From Pseudomonas sp. P7548 (GTDB lineage Bacteria; Pseudomonadota; Gammaproteobacteria; Pseudomonadales; Pseudomonadaceae), in NCBI RefSeq assembly GCF_013386585.1, contig NZ_JACARO010000090.1, positions 32,375-96,374 on the forward strand: a stretch of 64,000 nt of DNA, given 5' to 3'. The position numbers and the translations under genes were made by a program. Positions 8,377-17,844 of this stretch are shown here, one piece after another. The number at the start of each line of letters is the position of its first letter. Positions within the stretch are counted from its first letter, which is position 1. Below the pieces are notes generated by a model. It ran no database searches, had not been told where the DNA came from, and was given only the letters and a program-made list of their open reading frames with translations.

Positions 8377-9336
8377 ATGGAAACCCCACTTTCCACTTCT
8401 GGAAACATACCGCCCAAACCCGGCACACGCCCGCCCCTGCAACTGAGCGGGCTGGACTTCAAATTGCTGCGCGTGTTCATGGCCGTGGTCGAAGCCGGCG
8501 GCTTCAGCGCCGCGCAAAACGAGCTGAACGTGGGCCTGGCGGCCATCAGCAAACAGATCTCCGACCTGGAAATCCGCATCGGCATGCGCCTGTGCACACG
8601 GGGCCGGGAAGGTTTTGGGCTGACCGAAGAAGGCAAGCTGGTGTATCAGGCGTCCATCGAGTTGTTCACCTCGGTAGACAGTTTTCGCGACAAGCTTAGT
8701 TCGGCGCAAAACGAGCTTATTGGCGACCTTAGTGTGGGCGTTATTGATAACACCGTGTCCGACATTAACTCCCCGCTCATTGCGGCGCTGGGGAAATTAC
8801 ATAGCGAATCGCCGAAAATTAGATTGCGCCTACATGCCTCTCAGTTAGACGAAGTTGAGCGTGGCGTAGTGGAAGGGCGCTTGATTGTCGGCATCGTGCC
8901 CGTGTACCAGCGTCGTGAAGAATTCGACTATTTTCCGCTGTACGAGGAAAAAGCCCACGCCTACTGCGCCGTAGGCCATCCGCTGTTCAATGCCAGTGAA
9001 ATCACACCGGACGTGCTGCGCCACTACGAAGTGGTCAACCATCGTTACGCGATCCATCGCGACAAGGCCAACTTTGTCACTTACGACAGCCAGTCCGCCT
9101 CGGCGTCGCAAGTGGAAGCCGTCGCCATCCTGGTCCTCACCGGCCGCTTCCTCGGTTTCCTGCCCGAGCACTACGCAACCCCGTTGGTCAGGGAAGGGCG
9201 CCTACGCGTACTGTGCCCGGAGCAAGTGCATTTGAGCACAGTCTTCAACCTGATCCTGCGCCACAACGCCCCGCGCAGCCCGATGGTAAAAGCCTTCGCC
9301 TCAGCGCTGGGGGTTGACCTCAAGGCCGCCACATAA
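8377..9336 (+). CDS. LysR-family transcriptional regulator
   Basis: A 319-residue LysR regulator. The winged helix-turn-helix lies at residues about 25-85 (LKLLRVF, AGGFSAAQNELNVGLAAISK, GLTEEGKLVY), followed by a periplasmic-binding-protein-like effector domain. The ATG at 8377 was chosen over a TTG at 8359. It is divergent from the lyase gene with 228 bases between starts, the classical arrangement in which a LysR protein controls the opposite operon. The shared intergenic stretch is AT-rich relative to its neighbours and should hold its binding site; I could not single out a convincing T-N11-A operator. Likely controls the lyase and transporter cluster. Confidence 0.85.
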   Translation: METPLSTSGNIPPKPGTRPPLQLSGLDFKLLRVFMAVVEAGGFSAAQNELNVGLAAISKQISDLEIRIGMRLCTRGREGFGLTEEGKLVYQASIELFTSVDSFRDKLSSAQNELIGDLSVGVIDNTVSDINSPLIAALGKLHSESPKIRLRLHASQLDEVERGVVEGRLIVGIVPVYQRREEFDYFPLYEEKAHAYCAVGHPLFNASEITPDVLRHYEVVNHRYAIHRDKANFVTYDSQSASASQVEAVAILVLTGRFLGFLPEHYATPLVREGRLRVLCPEQVHLSTVFNLILRHNAPRSPMVKAFASALGVDLKAAT

Positions 9337-9377
9337 ACACCGCCGAACACCGGTCAACAGGCTGACAAAGCCCAAAT

Positions 9378-9528
9378 GTGGGAGTTGTCGAGCCCCAGCG
9401 AGGCTGCGAAGGGATCGCCTCGGTCCACCTGCTGAAACCATGCCTCTGCATCAACCCCGACACCGATCAAAAGGTGGGAGCTCTCGAGCCCCAGCGAGGC
9501 TGCGATGGGATCGCCTCGGTCCACCTGC
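9378..9528. repeat. pair of 55-bp direct repeats
   Basis: Units at 9378-9432 and 9474-9528 have the same length and differ at only three positions. Each begins GTGGGAG and contains TCGAGCCCCAGCGAGGCTGC and ends CGGTCCACCTGC. The 96-base period leaves a 41-base unrelated spacer. They share only the GTGGGAG start with the REP elements and do not fold the same way, so they look like another dispersed repeat class. They fill the gap between the LysR gene and the HAD gene. Confidence 0.75.
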
Positions 9529-9546
9529 CAACCCCACCCACCCGCA

Positions 9547-10203
9547 TCACCCCTGCAACCGGGCCCGTTTCTTCTTCGAATGAAAATGCCGAAAGTGCGC
9601 ATCCTGCGCCGCCGCCAGCAACTCCCGATCCCCACGCGTATCGCCCCAGGCCCTCAGTCGATACTCGCCCAAATCCCCATACACCGCCTCAAGCCGCAGC
9701 ACCTTGTTCTCACACCGGCAATTATTCCCGGTGAGCTTGCCGGTCAACACCCCGTCTACCACCTCAAGCTCAGTGCCAATCAACTTGATCCCCAGCCGAT
9801 CCGCAAACGGCTGCAACACCAACGCCGGCGAGGCCGAACACAGCGTCACCACCGCCCCGGACTTCACCTCATCGGCCACCGACTGCAAGCCCGTCGGCCG
9901 CATCAACCGCGGCCACGTCTTCTGGCAGTACGCCTGCGCCTTCTGCTGAACCCACGCCTTCTCCACCCCCGTCATGAAGGTGCGGATCAACTGCGCCTTC
10001 AACTCATCCCGGCTGATCTGCCGCACCAAAAAACGCAGCCCCGGCACCGCCAGCTTGAGCATCCGGCCATAGAACTCACCGGGGCCGAAGGCGAATTTGA
10101 GGAAGGGCACAAAACTGTCGTGGTGGGTCAGGGTGCCGTCGAAGTCAAAGACGGAGAGTACTTTGGCGTCAGCGGGGCCGGCTTCGAGCATGTCTGGGTT
10201 CAC
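9547..10203 (-). CDS. HAD-superfamily phosphatase, subfamily IB
   Basis: A 218-residue hydrolase with the HAD motifs in order: motif I FDFDGTLTHHDS (nucleophile and acid Asp), motif II VVTLCSAS, and motif III near GNNCRCENKVLRL followed by RAWGDTRGDRELL. Subfamily IB includes phosphoserine phosphatase-like and lipid-phosphate phosphatases of Gram-negative bacteria. The substrate is unknown. GAGG eight bases upstream supports the GTG start at 10203; an ATG four codons later is possible. The C-terminus ends in a basic tail (FHSKKKRARLQG). Transcribed alone, upstream of the direct-repeat region. Confidence 0.82.
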   Translation of the reverse strand: MNPDMLEAGPADAKVLSVFDFDGTLTHHDSFVPFLKFAFGPGEFYGRMLKLAVPGLRFLVRQISRDELKAQLIRTFMTGVEKAWVQQKAQAYCQKTWPRLMRPTGLQSVADEVKSGAVVTLCSASPALVLQPFADRLGIKLIGTELEVVDGVLTGKLTGNNCRCENKVLRLEAVYGDLGEYRLRAWGDTRGDRELLAAAQDAHFRHFHSKKKRARLQG

Positions 10204-10262
10204 GGGTTGGCCTCGGTCCTATCTAATCAATGGGGTGATGCATCAGCTGTGACAGCAAGAGT

Positions 10263-10976
10263 TTACTCGCGTATCAATCTTCCGATTTTCGAGTAAAGCC
10301 CAGCGGTGAACGCCTCCCGATCGCTCGACCGGTGACAACGCTGATGGCAATTGGGGCACAAGGCTACAGCATTGGTGATGCGATCCGAACCCTTCTGGGC
10401 GAGGTGCTTGACGTGATGTACTTCAAGAAATGGCTGGCCATCGACCTCAAACGGCGCGTTGGTGTTGCAGCCTTCGCAAATGCCCTTGGCTTCTTTTAGC
10501 ACCCAGGCGCGCACCTTCGGGTCGCGAACGAAGGAGGTGGTCACGGTGGCGACCTTCTGCGGCTGCACGATGCCGTCAGGTACTTTATGGAAGGTTTGCT
10601 TCTGTAGCTTGGACGCGCGGCGGATGAGCGTTTGCTCATCGGCGGTTTGGGCGGTGTCATCCGATTCAAAAATACCCTGGGCATTGAGCGCCTGTCGGAT
10701 GCGCAGCTCAACGCCTGTGCCCACGTTCTTCGCAGGCTTGTAGCCTACGATGCGCTCCAACCCCATCCGGTCGAGCACGGTGGAAATATTTTGCATGCGA
10801 AACTCAATAGAACCTTTCGCCCGACCCGCCACAGGACCTTCGCGTAGCAGTCGGTTTTCATGGGCTTTATTGAAAGGCTGGTTGTTCTGCTCCCACGCCA
10901 GCATCTTCAAGTAGGCCGCTACCGCCGCTGCTAGCTCAGCGTCGCTCCAATCCGTTTTGTCTTTCGTAATATCCAT
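10263..10976 (-). CDS. HNH endonuclease-like protein
   Basis: A 237-residue protein. The C-terminal 75 residues form an HNH nuclease: CEGCNTNAPF supplies the first Cys pair, FLEVHHVKHLA the catalytic His, TNAVALCPNCHQRCH the Asn/His and second Cys pair. The N-terminal part (WSDAELAAAVAAYLKML ... GSIEFRMQNISTVLDRMG ... IVGYKPAKNVG) resembles a conserved domain often fused to restriction-like nucleases, which I recall from McrA-like and DUF3883-bearing proteins; this assignment is tentative. It could be a modification-dependent (type IV) restriction enzyme. No methyltransferase lies beside it, which fits that class. A strong hairpin sits just before its start codon. Confidence 0.75.
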   Translation of the reverse strand: MDITKDKTDWSDAELAAAVAAYLKMLAWEQNNQPFNKAHENRLLREGPVAGRAKGSIEFRMQNISTVLDRMGLERIVGYKPAKNVGTGVELRIRQALNAQGIFESDDTAQTADEQTLIRRASKLQKQTFHKVPDGIVQPQKVATVTTSFVRDPKVRAWVLKEAKGICEGCNTNAPFEVDGQPFLEVHHVKHLAQKGSDRITNAVALCPNCHQRCHRSSDREAFTAGLYSKIGRLIRE

Positions 10977-10983
10977 ACAGCCG

Positions 10984-11004
10984 CCGAGGGTAGAAAACCC
11001 TCGG
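10984..11004 (-). promoter_or_regulatory. hairpin in the leader of the HNH gene
   Basis: CCGAGGG (10984-10990) pairs perfectly with CCCTCGG (10998-11004) across a 7-base loop. In the minus-strand mRNA the stem ends about 7 bases before the ATG at 10976, over the place where a ribosome binding site should be. The only purine-rich stretch (GAGGG) is inside the stem. There is no U-run, so it is not a normal terminator. It may restrict translation. Confidence 0.45.
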
Positions 11005-11086
11005 ACGATACTGAGTGGCCATTATGGCGTCTACGAAATTTCCTACTGCGAATGAGTGGCTGTCCTACATCTTCAATTTTTACCAT

Positions 11087-11120
11087 AAAAAAACCCCGGG
11101 AGTATTCCCAGGGCTTTTTA
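11087..11120 (-). terminator. rho-independent terminator of nrdB
   Basis: Read on the minus strand, CCCTGGGA-ATAC-TCCCGGGG forms a GC-rich stem followed by a run of seven T. It lies 21 bases after the nrdB stop codon. Confidence 0.85.
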
Positions 11121-11141
11121 GTGTTTCAGAGCATGGAGGTA

Positions 11142-12392
11142 TTAGTCCCAGCTCAACGCCCCGCCAGTCTGGTACTCGATCACGCGGGTCTCGAAGAAGT
11201 TCTTCTCTTTCTTCAAGTCCATGATCTCGCTCATCCAAGGGAACGGGTTGGTCGTCCCTGGGTACTCTTCCTTCAAGCCAATCTGCGACAAACGACGGTT
11301 GGCGATGAACTTGAGGTAATCCTCCATCATCGCCGCGTTCATGCCCAGCACCCCACGAGGCATGGTGTCACGCGCATATTCAATCTCCAGCTGAGTCCCC
11401 TGCAGGATCATCTGGGTCGCTTCTTCCTTCATCTCGGCATCCCACAGGTGTGGGTTTTCGATTTTGATCTGGTTGATCACATCGATACCGAAGTTCAGGT
11501 GCATCGACTCATCGCGCAGGATGTACTGGAACTGTTCCGCCACGCCGGTCATTTTGTTGCGGCGGCCCATGGAGAGGATCTGGGTGAAGCCGCAGTAGAA
11601 GAAGATGCCTTCCAGGACGCAGTAGTAGGCGACGAGGTTGCGCAGCAGTTCTTTGTCGGTGTCGACGGTGCCGGTTTCGAACTTCGGATCGGAGATCGAG
11701 CGGGTGTACTTCAGGCCCCAGGCTGCCTTTTTGGCGACCGATGGAATCTCGTGGTACATGTTGAAGATCTCGCCTTCATCCATGGCCAGGGATTCGATGC
11801 AGTACTGGTAGGCGTGGGTGTGGATCGCTTCTTCGAAGGCCTGGCGCAGGATGTACTGGCGGCACTCCGGGTTGGTGATCAGGCGGTACACGGCCAGCAC
11901 CAGGTTGTTGGCAACCAGGGAGTCGGCGGTGGAGAAGAAGCCGAGGTTGCGCATGACGATGCGACGTTCGTCGTCGGTCAGGCCTTCGGGGTTTTTCCAC
12001 AGGGCGATGTCGGCGGTCATGTTGACCTCTTGCGGCATCCAGTGGTTGGCGCAGCCGTCGAGGTACTTTTGCCAGGCCCAGTCGTACTTGAAGGGTACGA
12101 GTTGGTTGAGGTCGGCGCGGCAGTTGATCATGCGCTTTTCGTCGACGGCGACGCGGGCGGAGGCGCCTTCGAGTTCGGCGAGGCCTTCGGCGACATCGAG
12201 GCTGTCGAGGGCGGCCTTGGCGCGCTTGATGGCGGCGGAGTCACTGGCGGTGACGGCGCGGGCTTCGATGGCGGCGGCGGCGCCGGCACCGTCGAGGCGG
12301 TCCATGTTGGCTTCGGTGGCGTGGCCGGCGTTGGCGCCTTTGGTGGCTACTTCGCCTTCTTCTTCTTTGTCGAATTCGTCCCAGCTCAGCAT
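11142..12392 (-). CDS. nrdB: class Ia ribonucleotide reductase, small (radical) subunit
   Basis: The 416-residue R2 subunit supplies the di-iron tyrosyl radical for deoxyribonucleotide synthesis by NrdA. Iron ligands are visible in EEAIHTHAYQY (Glu, His) and in RDESMHLNFG (Glu, His). The radical Tyr is retained in HTHAYQY, where the otherwise similar chlamydial class Ic enzyme has Phe. The C-terminal tail ends EYQTGGALSWD, the part that docks to NrdA. The first 100 residues are an Ala/Glu-rich extension typical of pseudomonad NrdB. The start at 12392 has GGAG eleven bases upstream; longer upstream reading-frame extension is not coding-like. Unusually, nrdA is not adjacent but at 57.5-60.4 kb. 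Confidence 0.95.
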   Translation of the reverse strand: MLSWDEFDKEEEGEVATKGANAGHATEANMDRLDGAGAAAAIEARAVTASDSAAIKRAKAALDSLDVAEGLAELEGASARVAVDEKRMINCRADLNQLVPFKYDWAWQKYLDGCANHWMPQEVNMTADIALWKNPEGLTDDERRIVMRNLGFFSTADSLVANNLVLAVYRLITNPECRQYILRQAFEEAIHTHAYQYCIESLAMDEGEIFNMYHEIPSVAKKAAWGLKYTRSISDPKFETGTVDTDKELLRNLVAYYCVLEGIFFYCGFTQILSMGRRNKMTGVAEQFQYILRDESMHLNFGIDVINQIKIENPHLWDAEMKEEATQMILQGTQLEIEYARDTMPRGVLGMNAAMMEDYLKFIANRRLSQIGLKEEYPGTTNPFPWMSEIMDLKKEKNFFETRVIEYQTGGALSWD

Positions 12393-12651
12393 GACGTGTC
12401 GTCTCCTGCGTGAGGGCTCAAAGGTGCCCGTGTGAAACCGGATGGTTGGGTGTTCACACGGCCCTGAGGCCGCGGTGGATCTTAAGGAATCGTTTGTTGC
12501 AACAGCTCGCGCAGGCAAATAAACGGAATTGGGTTACGGGTTCTGCGTGAGGCTTGAGGTGCGGAGCGCTAGGTGCATGCTCCTGCGGAGGCCTCAGGTC
12601 TGGCTCTTCATCCCAGTGTAAAGGGATATTGCAGGCCCGATTTACCCGCGC

Positions 12652-12657
12652 ATTATA
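12652..12657 (-). promoter_or_regulatory. candidate -10 element of the nrdB promoter
   Basis: The minus strand reads CCCTATAATGCG, a perfect TATAAT hexamer, 260 bases upstream of the nrdB start. No good -35 is visible. It is flanked by an inverted repeat (CCCGATTT at 12636-12643 and AAATCGGG at 12664-12671). The rest of the 12393-12828 gap shows no gene that I can support. Confidence 0.35.
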
Positions 12658-12828
12658 GGGAAAAAATCGGGTTTGTGTTGCGGCGGATGGTCTCGGATCA
12701 CAGACAAAAAGCCTGCTATTTGAGCCAGAGTGAGGGTTTACAGGGGTTTGGTGGGGTGACAGGCGGTGGAGGTATTTTGTTGAGGCTGGAGGAGGGGGTG
12801 TAGCTGATTGTATCGGTGTGGCGGCTAC

Positions 12829-12858
12829 CGCCATCGCAGGCAAGCCAGCTCCCACATT
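12829..12858. repeat. single REP element
   Basis: One copy of the class with core GCAGGCAAGCCAGCTCCCACA, without an inverted partner, in the gap between nrdB and the DUF2790 gene. Confidence 0.8.
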
Positions 12859-12884
12859 GGGATAGGGGAATTCAGGGGAAGGTT

Positions 12885-12919
12885 CTTGGCCGCAAGAACG
12901 ATTTCTTGCGGCGGCCAAG
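12885..12919. repeat. long stem-loop 3' of the DUF2790 gene
   Basis: CTTGGCCGCAAGAA pairs with TTCTTGC-GGC-GGCCAAG across a four-base loop, with a three-base bulge. It lies 31 bases after the DUF2790 stop codon and has no T-run on either strand. It may protect the 3' end of that mRNA or aid termination; its role is not shown by the sequence. Confidence 0.5.
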
Positions 12920-12949
12920 ATCCGGGTTTACAGCAAACTTGAGAAGTTG

Positions 12950-13219
12950 TTATCCGTTAGAGCAACCATTGCCCATGACTTGGTATTTAAGAATATGTCG
13001 TTGGCCTTGCGAGTCTTCATATTCCATTTGTACCGGTACAACTTCGCAGACTTCTGGAACAGTGCTCATGGACACTACTTTGGCAACGTCCAGGTGGGTG
13101 CTGTAAGTGTAGTCTTCAACAATCGGGGTATTGCGGCCAGCTACGTCAGTCGCGGCCTCGTCGGCCAGGGCGGCGGTGGCGCACAAGCTGCTGAGGGCCA
13201 TAACTACTAAAGCTTTCAT
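12950..13219 (-). CDS. DUF2790 family secreted small protein
   Basis: An 89-residue protein with a signal peptide (MKALVVMALSSLCATAALA, cleavage probably before DEAAT). The mature part, THLDVAKVVSMSTVPEVCEVVPVQMEYEDSQGQ ending in GNGCSNG, matches the DUF2790 pattern common in Pseudomonas: a short exported protein with two Cys that could form a disulfide. Function is unknown; in pseudomonads such proteins are small periplasmic products, some copper- or stress-responsive. The start at 13219 was chosen because the signal peptide begins there; an earlier in-frame start at 13255 would add 12 polar residues. Confidence 0.8.
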   Translation of the reverse strand: MKALVVMALSSLCATAALADEAATDVAGRNTPIVEDYTYSTHLDVAKVVSMSTVPEVCEVVPVQMEYEDSQGQRHILKYQVMGNGCSNG

Positions 13220-13376
13220 TTCTCTATTTACCTTATTGAGGTCGAAGTGGGTCACGGGGCCCTTGTGAGGCCACGTGTGTAACTTGGGATTGGAAAGTTT
13301 GGATTAACGATGCCTTCGTGGGGGCTGTTGCGTTGTTAATCACAGTGTCGCGTTGACGGAATGAATTTTAGGCTCC

Positions 13377-13397
13377 CGGGTTATATTCATATACCCG
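13377..13397. promoter_or_regulatory. imperfect palindrome between DUF2790 and acsA
   Basis: CGGGTTATAT-TC-ATATACCCG is a 21-base near-palindrome in the 396-base gap between the divergent DUF2790 and acsA genes. It could be an operator. It lies about 160 bases from the first gene and 220 from the second. No other feature was seen in the gap. Confidence 0.3.
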
Positions 13398-13615
13398 TGC
13401 TTTTGATAAACACTATTGGCGGTTTTTGTAACAATCCCGTGGTAAAGCTTTTTTCATCAAGGCGCAAAGCGCCACGGGCTGCGGGCCAGAGCCGTGAACG
13501 CACATAGCAGGGCAAAATGTAGGGGCTTGTTACTACCATCGTCGAATGGTTCTATGGGGCAGCCCCGGCTACAACGGGGCATACAAAAACAACTATTGTC
13601 ACCGAGGTAAGAAAG

Positions 13616-15571
<1,956 letters not shown>

Positions 15572-15588
15572 AGCGAGGCTGGTCAGAT

Positions 15589-15625
15589 AAAGCCCCATTC
15601 GGTGTAGGCCGGATGGGGCTTTTTT
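15589..15625 (+). terminator. rho-independent terminator of acsA
   Basis: AAGCCCCATTCGG ... CCGGATGGGGCTT forms a strong stem followed by TTTTTT, 18 bases after the acsA stop codon. Confidence 0.9.
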
Positions 15626-15664
15626 GTGAGGCGCAGTTCAATACCACTGAAGAAACCGGTTCAC

Positions 15665-15754
15665 TGTGGGAGCTGGCTTGCCTGCGATGAGGGTGTATCA
15701 GGCATAGGTGGGCTAACTGACAGATTGCCATCGCAGGCAAGCCAGCTCCCACAG
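15665..15754. repeat. REPIN (REP doublet)
   Basis: Inverted copies of TGTGGGAGCTGGCTTGCCTG and GCAGGCAAGCCAGCTCCCACA flank a spacer of about 43 bases, downstream of the acsA terminator. Both arms carry the CTGGCTTGCCTGCGA class core. Confidence 0.9.
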
Positions 15755-16104
15755 TTGGCGTGCATCTCAAATCAAGGTCGGTGGGCTGTCTGACGGCCTT
15801 ACTCAACGCAGAGGCCAATAAATATCGGTTTCTCTTGTGGGAAGTTTCTGAATGTTACCGCGCCCCCTGAATGTGTAACCCCACGCCCAAACATGAGGCA
15901 ATGTGCTACGCCAGTGCCCCGAAAACCCCCGTTCCAGACACCCCCAGAAATAAGATTAAACGCCAGACTTGCCGTGCTAGAAGGGTTTGCGAATAATAGG
16001 CCCGCAATTTGCAGCATCAACAGGTTTAATATCTTTTGTCTCTGCATAAAATCCAGGGACTGTCAATGTGCTGGAACCGCTTTCTCAGTGCTTCTGTAAA
16101 TTGT

Positions 16105-16120
16105 TGTCGCATTGAGGAAA
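16105..16120 (+). promoter_or_regulatory. ArgR half-site upstream of aotJ
   Basis: TGTCGC-ATTGAGGA-AA matches the Pseudomonas ArgR half-site TGTCGC-N8-AA exactly. It lies 158 bases upstream of aotJ. Weaker matches follow at 16136 (TGTCGT...) and 16165 (CGTCGC-AGGCGTAT-AG). ArgR is known to activate the aot operon of P. aeruginosa, and argR is downstream here. The remaining 15755-16277 gap shows no supportable gene. Confidence 0.6.
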
Positions 16121-16277
16121 TATCGGCTTCCGGCCTGTCGTTAGAATGCCGATCACTCGCTCGTCGTCGCAGGCGTATAGCCCGCGTAGGACGCAGCACC
16201 GCTATTCGGTTTCACTTAAGTCGCATCGTGGGCCCCGGCTCATACTGCTTTTTGCCCTATACCGATGGAGTCCCAAG

Positions 16278-17063
16278 ATGAAGAAACTCGTGCTGTTGGG
16301 CGCCCTGGCGCTGTCCGTGCTGTCCATGCAGGCTTTCGCTGATGAGAAGCCCCTGAAGATTGGTATCGAAGCGGCTTACCCTCCGTTTGCCTCGAAGGCG
16401 CCGGATGGCAGCATCGTGGGTTTTGACTACGACATCGGCAACGCCCTGTGCGCAGAGATGAAGGTCAAGTGTGTATGGGTCGAGCAAGAGTTCGACGGCC
16501 TGATCCCGGCGCTGAAAGTGCGCAAGATCGACGCGATCCTGTCGTCCATGTCCATCACTGAAGACCGCAAGAAGTCCGTGGACTTCACCACCCGCTACTA
16601 CCTGACACCGGCGCGCCTGGTCATGAAGGAAGGCACCACCGTCAGCGACAGCCTGGACGAACTCAAAGGCAAGAAAATCGGCGTGCAGCGCGGTTCGATC
16701 CACGATCGTTTCGCCAAGGAAGTCCTGGCTCCGAAAGGCGCCACCGTCGTGCCTTACAGCTCGCAGAACGAAATCTACCTGGACGTGGAAGCTGGTCGCC
16801 TTGACGGCACCGTGGCCGACGCCACCCTGCTGCAAGATGGCTTCCTGAAAACCCCGGCCGGTAAAGGCTACGCGTTCGTGGGCCCACAGTTCACCGACGT
16901 CAAATACTTCGGCGACGGCGTAGGCATCGCGGTGCGAAAAGGCGACAAGGCCGAGCTGGACAAGATCAACGCAGCCATCGCGGCGATCCGTGCCAACGGC
17001 GAATACAAGAAAATCCAGGACAAGTACTTCGACTTCGATATTTACGGCGCTGACCCTAAGTAA
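16278..17063 (+). CDS. aotJ: arginine/ornithine ABC transporter, periplasmic binding protein
   Basis: A 261-residue family-3 solute-binding protein. The signal peptide is MKKLVLLGALALSVLSMQAFA. The mature protein shows IGIEAAYPPFASKAPDGSIVGFDYDIG and the ligand-contact region RKIDAILSSMSITEDRKKSVDF, typical of LAO/HisJ/AotJ proteins that bind arginine and ornithine. The start at 16278 follows a GGAG nine bases upstream. It is the first gene of the aot operon. A strong stem-loop after it probably makes it more abundant than the downstream permeases. Confidence 0.95.
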   Translation: MKKLVLLGALALSVLSMQAFADEKPLKIGIEAAYPPFASKAPDGSIVGFDYDIGNALCAEMKVKCVWVEQEFDGLIPALKVRKIDAILSSMSITEDRKKSVDFTTRYYLTPARLVMKEGTTVSDSLDELKGKKIGVQRGSIHDRFAKEVLAPKGATVVPYSSQNEIYLDVEAGRLDGTVADATLLQDGFLKTPAGKGYAFVGPQFTDVKYFGDGVGIAVRKGDKAELDKINAAIAAIRANGEYKKIQDKYFDFDIYGADPK

Positions 17064-17085
17064 CTCTTCGCAGCTGTCTGTCCGC

Positions 17086-17128
17086 AATGGCGCAAGCAAC
17101 AGAATTCCTGAGGTTTGCGCCATTTTTT
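17086..17128 (+). terminator. intra-operon stem-loop between aotJ and aotQ
   Basis: AATGGCGCAA pairs with TTGCGCCATT across an 18-base loop and is followed by a T-run. It looks like a rho-independent terminator but sits inside an operon, 23 bases after aotJ and about 27 before aotQ. It is best read as a leaky terminator or mRNA 3' stabiliser that sets the binding protein to permease ratio. Confidence 0.7.
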
Positions 17129-17154
17129 CATCCCCCTTTTCGAGGACCTGAATC

Positions 17155-17844
17155 ATGTTGAAAGGCTACGGGGCCGTCATCCTCGATGGCGCATGGTTGA
17201 CGCTTCAGCTCGCCTTGTCGTCCATGGCCTTGGCCATTGTTCTGGGTCTGATCGGGGTCGCGTTACGCCTGTCGCCGGTGCGCTGGTTGGCCTGGCTGGG
17301 TGACCTGTACTCCACCGTGATCCGTGGGATCCCGGACCTGGTGCTGATCCTGCTGATTTTCTACGGCGGTCAGGACCTGCTCAACCGCGTCGCGCCGATG
17401 CTCGGCTACGACGACTATATCGACTTGAACCCCTTGGCCGCCGGTATCGGCACCCTGGGTTTCATCTTTGGCGCCTACCTCTCGGAAACCTTCCGTGGCG
17501 CCTTCATGGCCATTCCCAAGGGCCAGGCCGAAGCCGGCATGGCGTATGGCATGAGCCCGTTCCAAGTGTTCTTCCGGGTGATGGTGCCGCAGATGATTCG
17601 TCTGGCGATCCCCGGGTTTACCAACAACTGGCTGGTACTGACCAAGGCCACCGCGCTGATCTCGGTGGTGGGCCTGCAAGACATGATGTTCAAGGCCAAG
17701 CAGGCGGCAGACGCCACCCGCGAGCCTTTTACCTTCTTCCTCGCAGTGGCGGCGATGTACCTGGTGATCACCAGCGTCTCGTTGCTGGCCTTGCGTCATC
17801 TTGAGAAGCGCTACTCGGTAGGCGTAAGGGCGGCTGATCTATGA
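17155..17844 (+). CDS. aotQ: arginine/ornithine ABC transporter permease
   Basis: A 229-residue HisQ-type inner-membrane permease with about five membrane helices. The EAA loop is seen as GQAEAGMAYGMSPFQVFFRVMVPQM. It pairs with AotM to form the translocation channel. Its stop overlaps the aotM start by four bases (ATGA), indicating translational coupling. Position after aotJ matches PA0889 of P. aeruginosa. Confidence 0.93.
   Translation: MLKGYGAVILDGAWLTLQLALSSMALAIVLGLIGVALRLSPVRWLAWLGDLYSTVIRGIPDLVLILLIFYGGQDLLNRVAPMLGYDDYIDLNPLAAGIGTLGFIFGAYLSETFRGAFMAIPKGQAEAGMAYGMSPFQVFFRVMVPQMIRLAIPGFTNNWLVLTKATALISVVGLQDMMFKAKQAADATREPFTFFLAVAAMYLVITSVSLLALRHLEKRYSVGVRAADL

Noticed and set aside
12611..12661. 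NrdR-like sites upstream of nrdB
   Set aside because: TCCCAGTGTAAAGGGA and the sequence around the TATAAT keep only some conserved positions and are 35 bases apart, not the 15-16 or 31-32 usual for NrdR pairs.
15799..16047. 82-codon frame between acsA and aotJ
   Set aside because: No ribosome site, no family match, and it lies in the regulatory gap before the aot operon.
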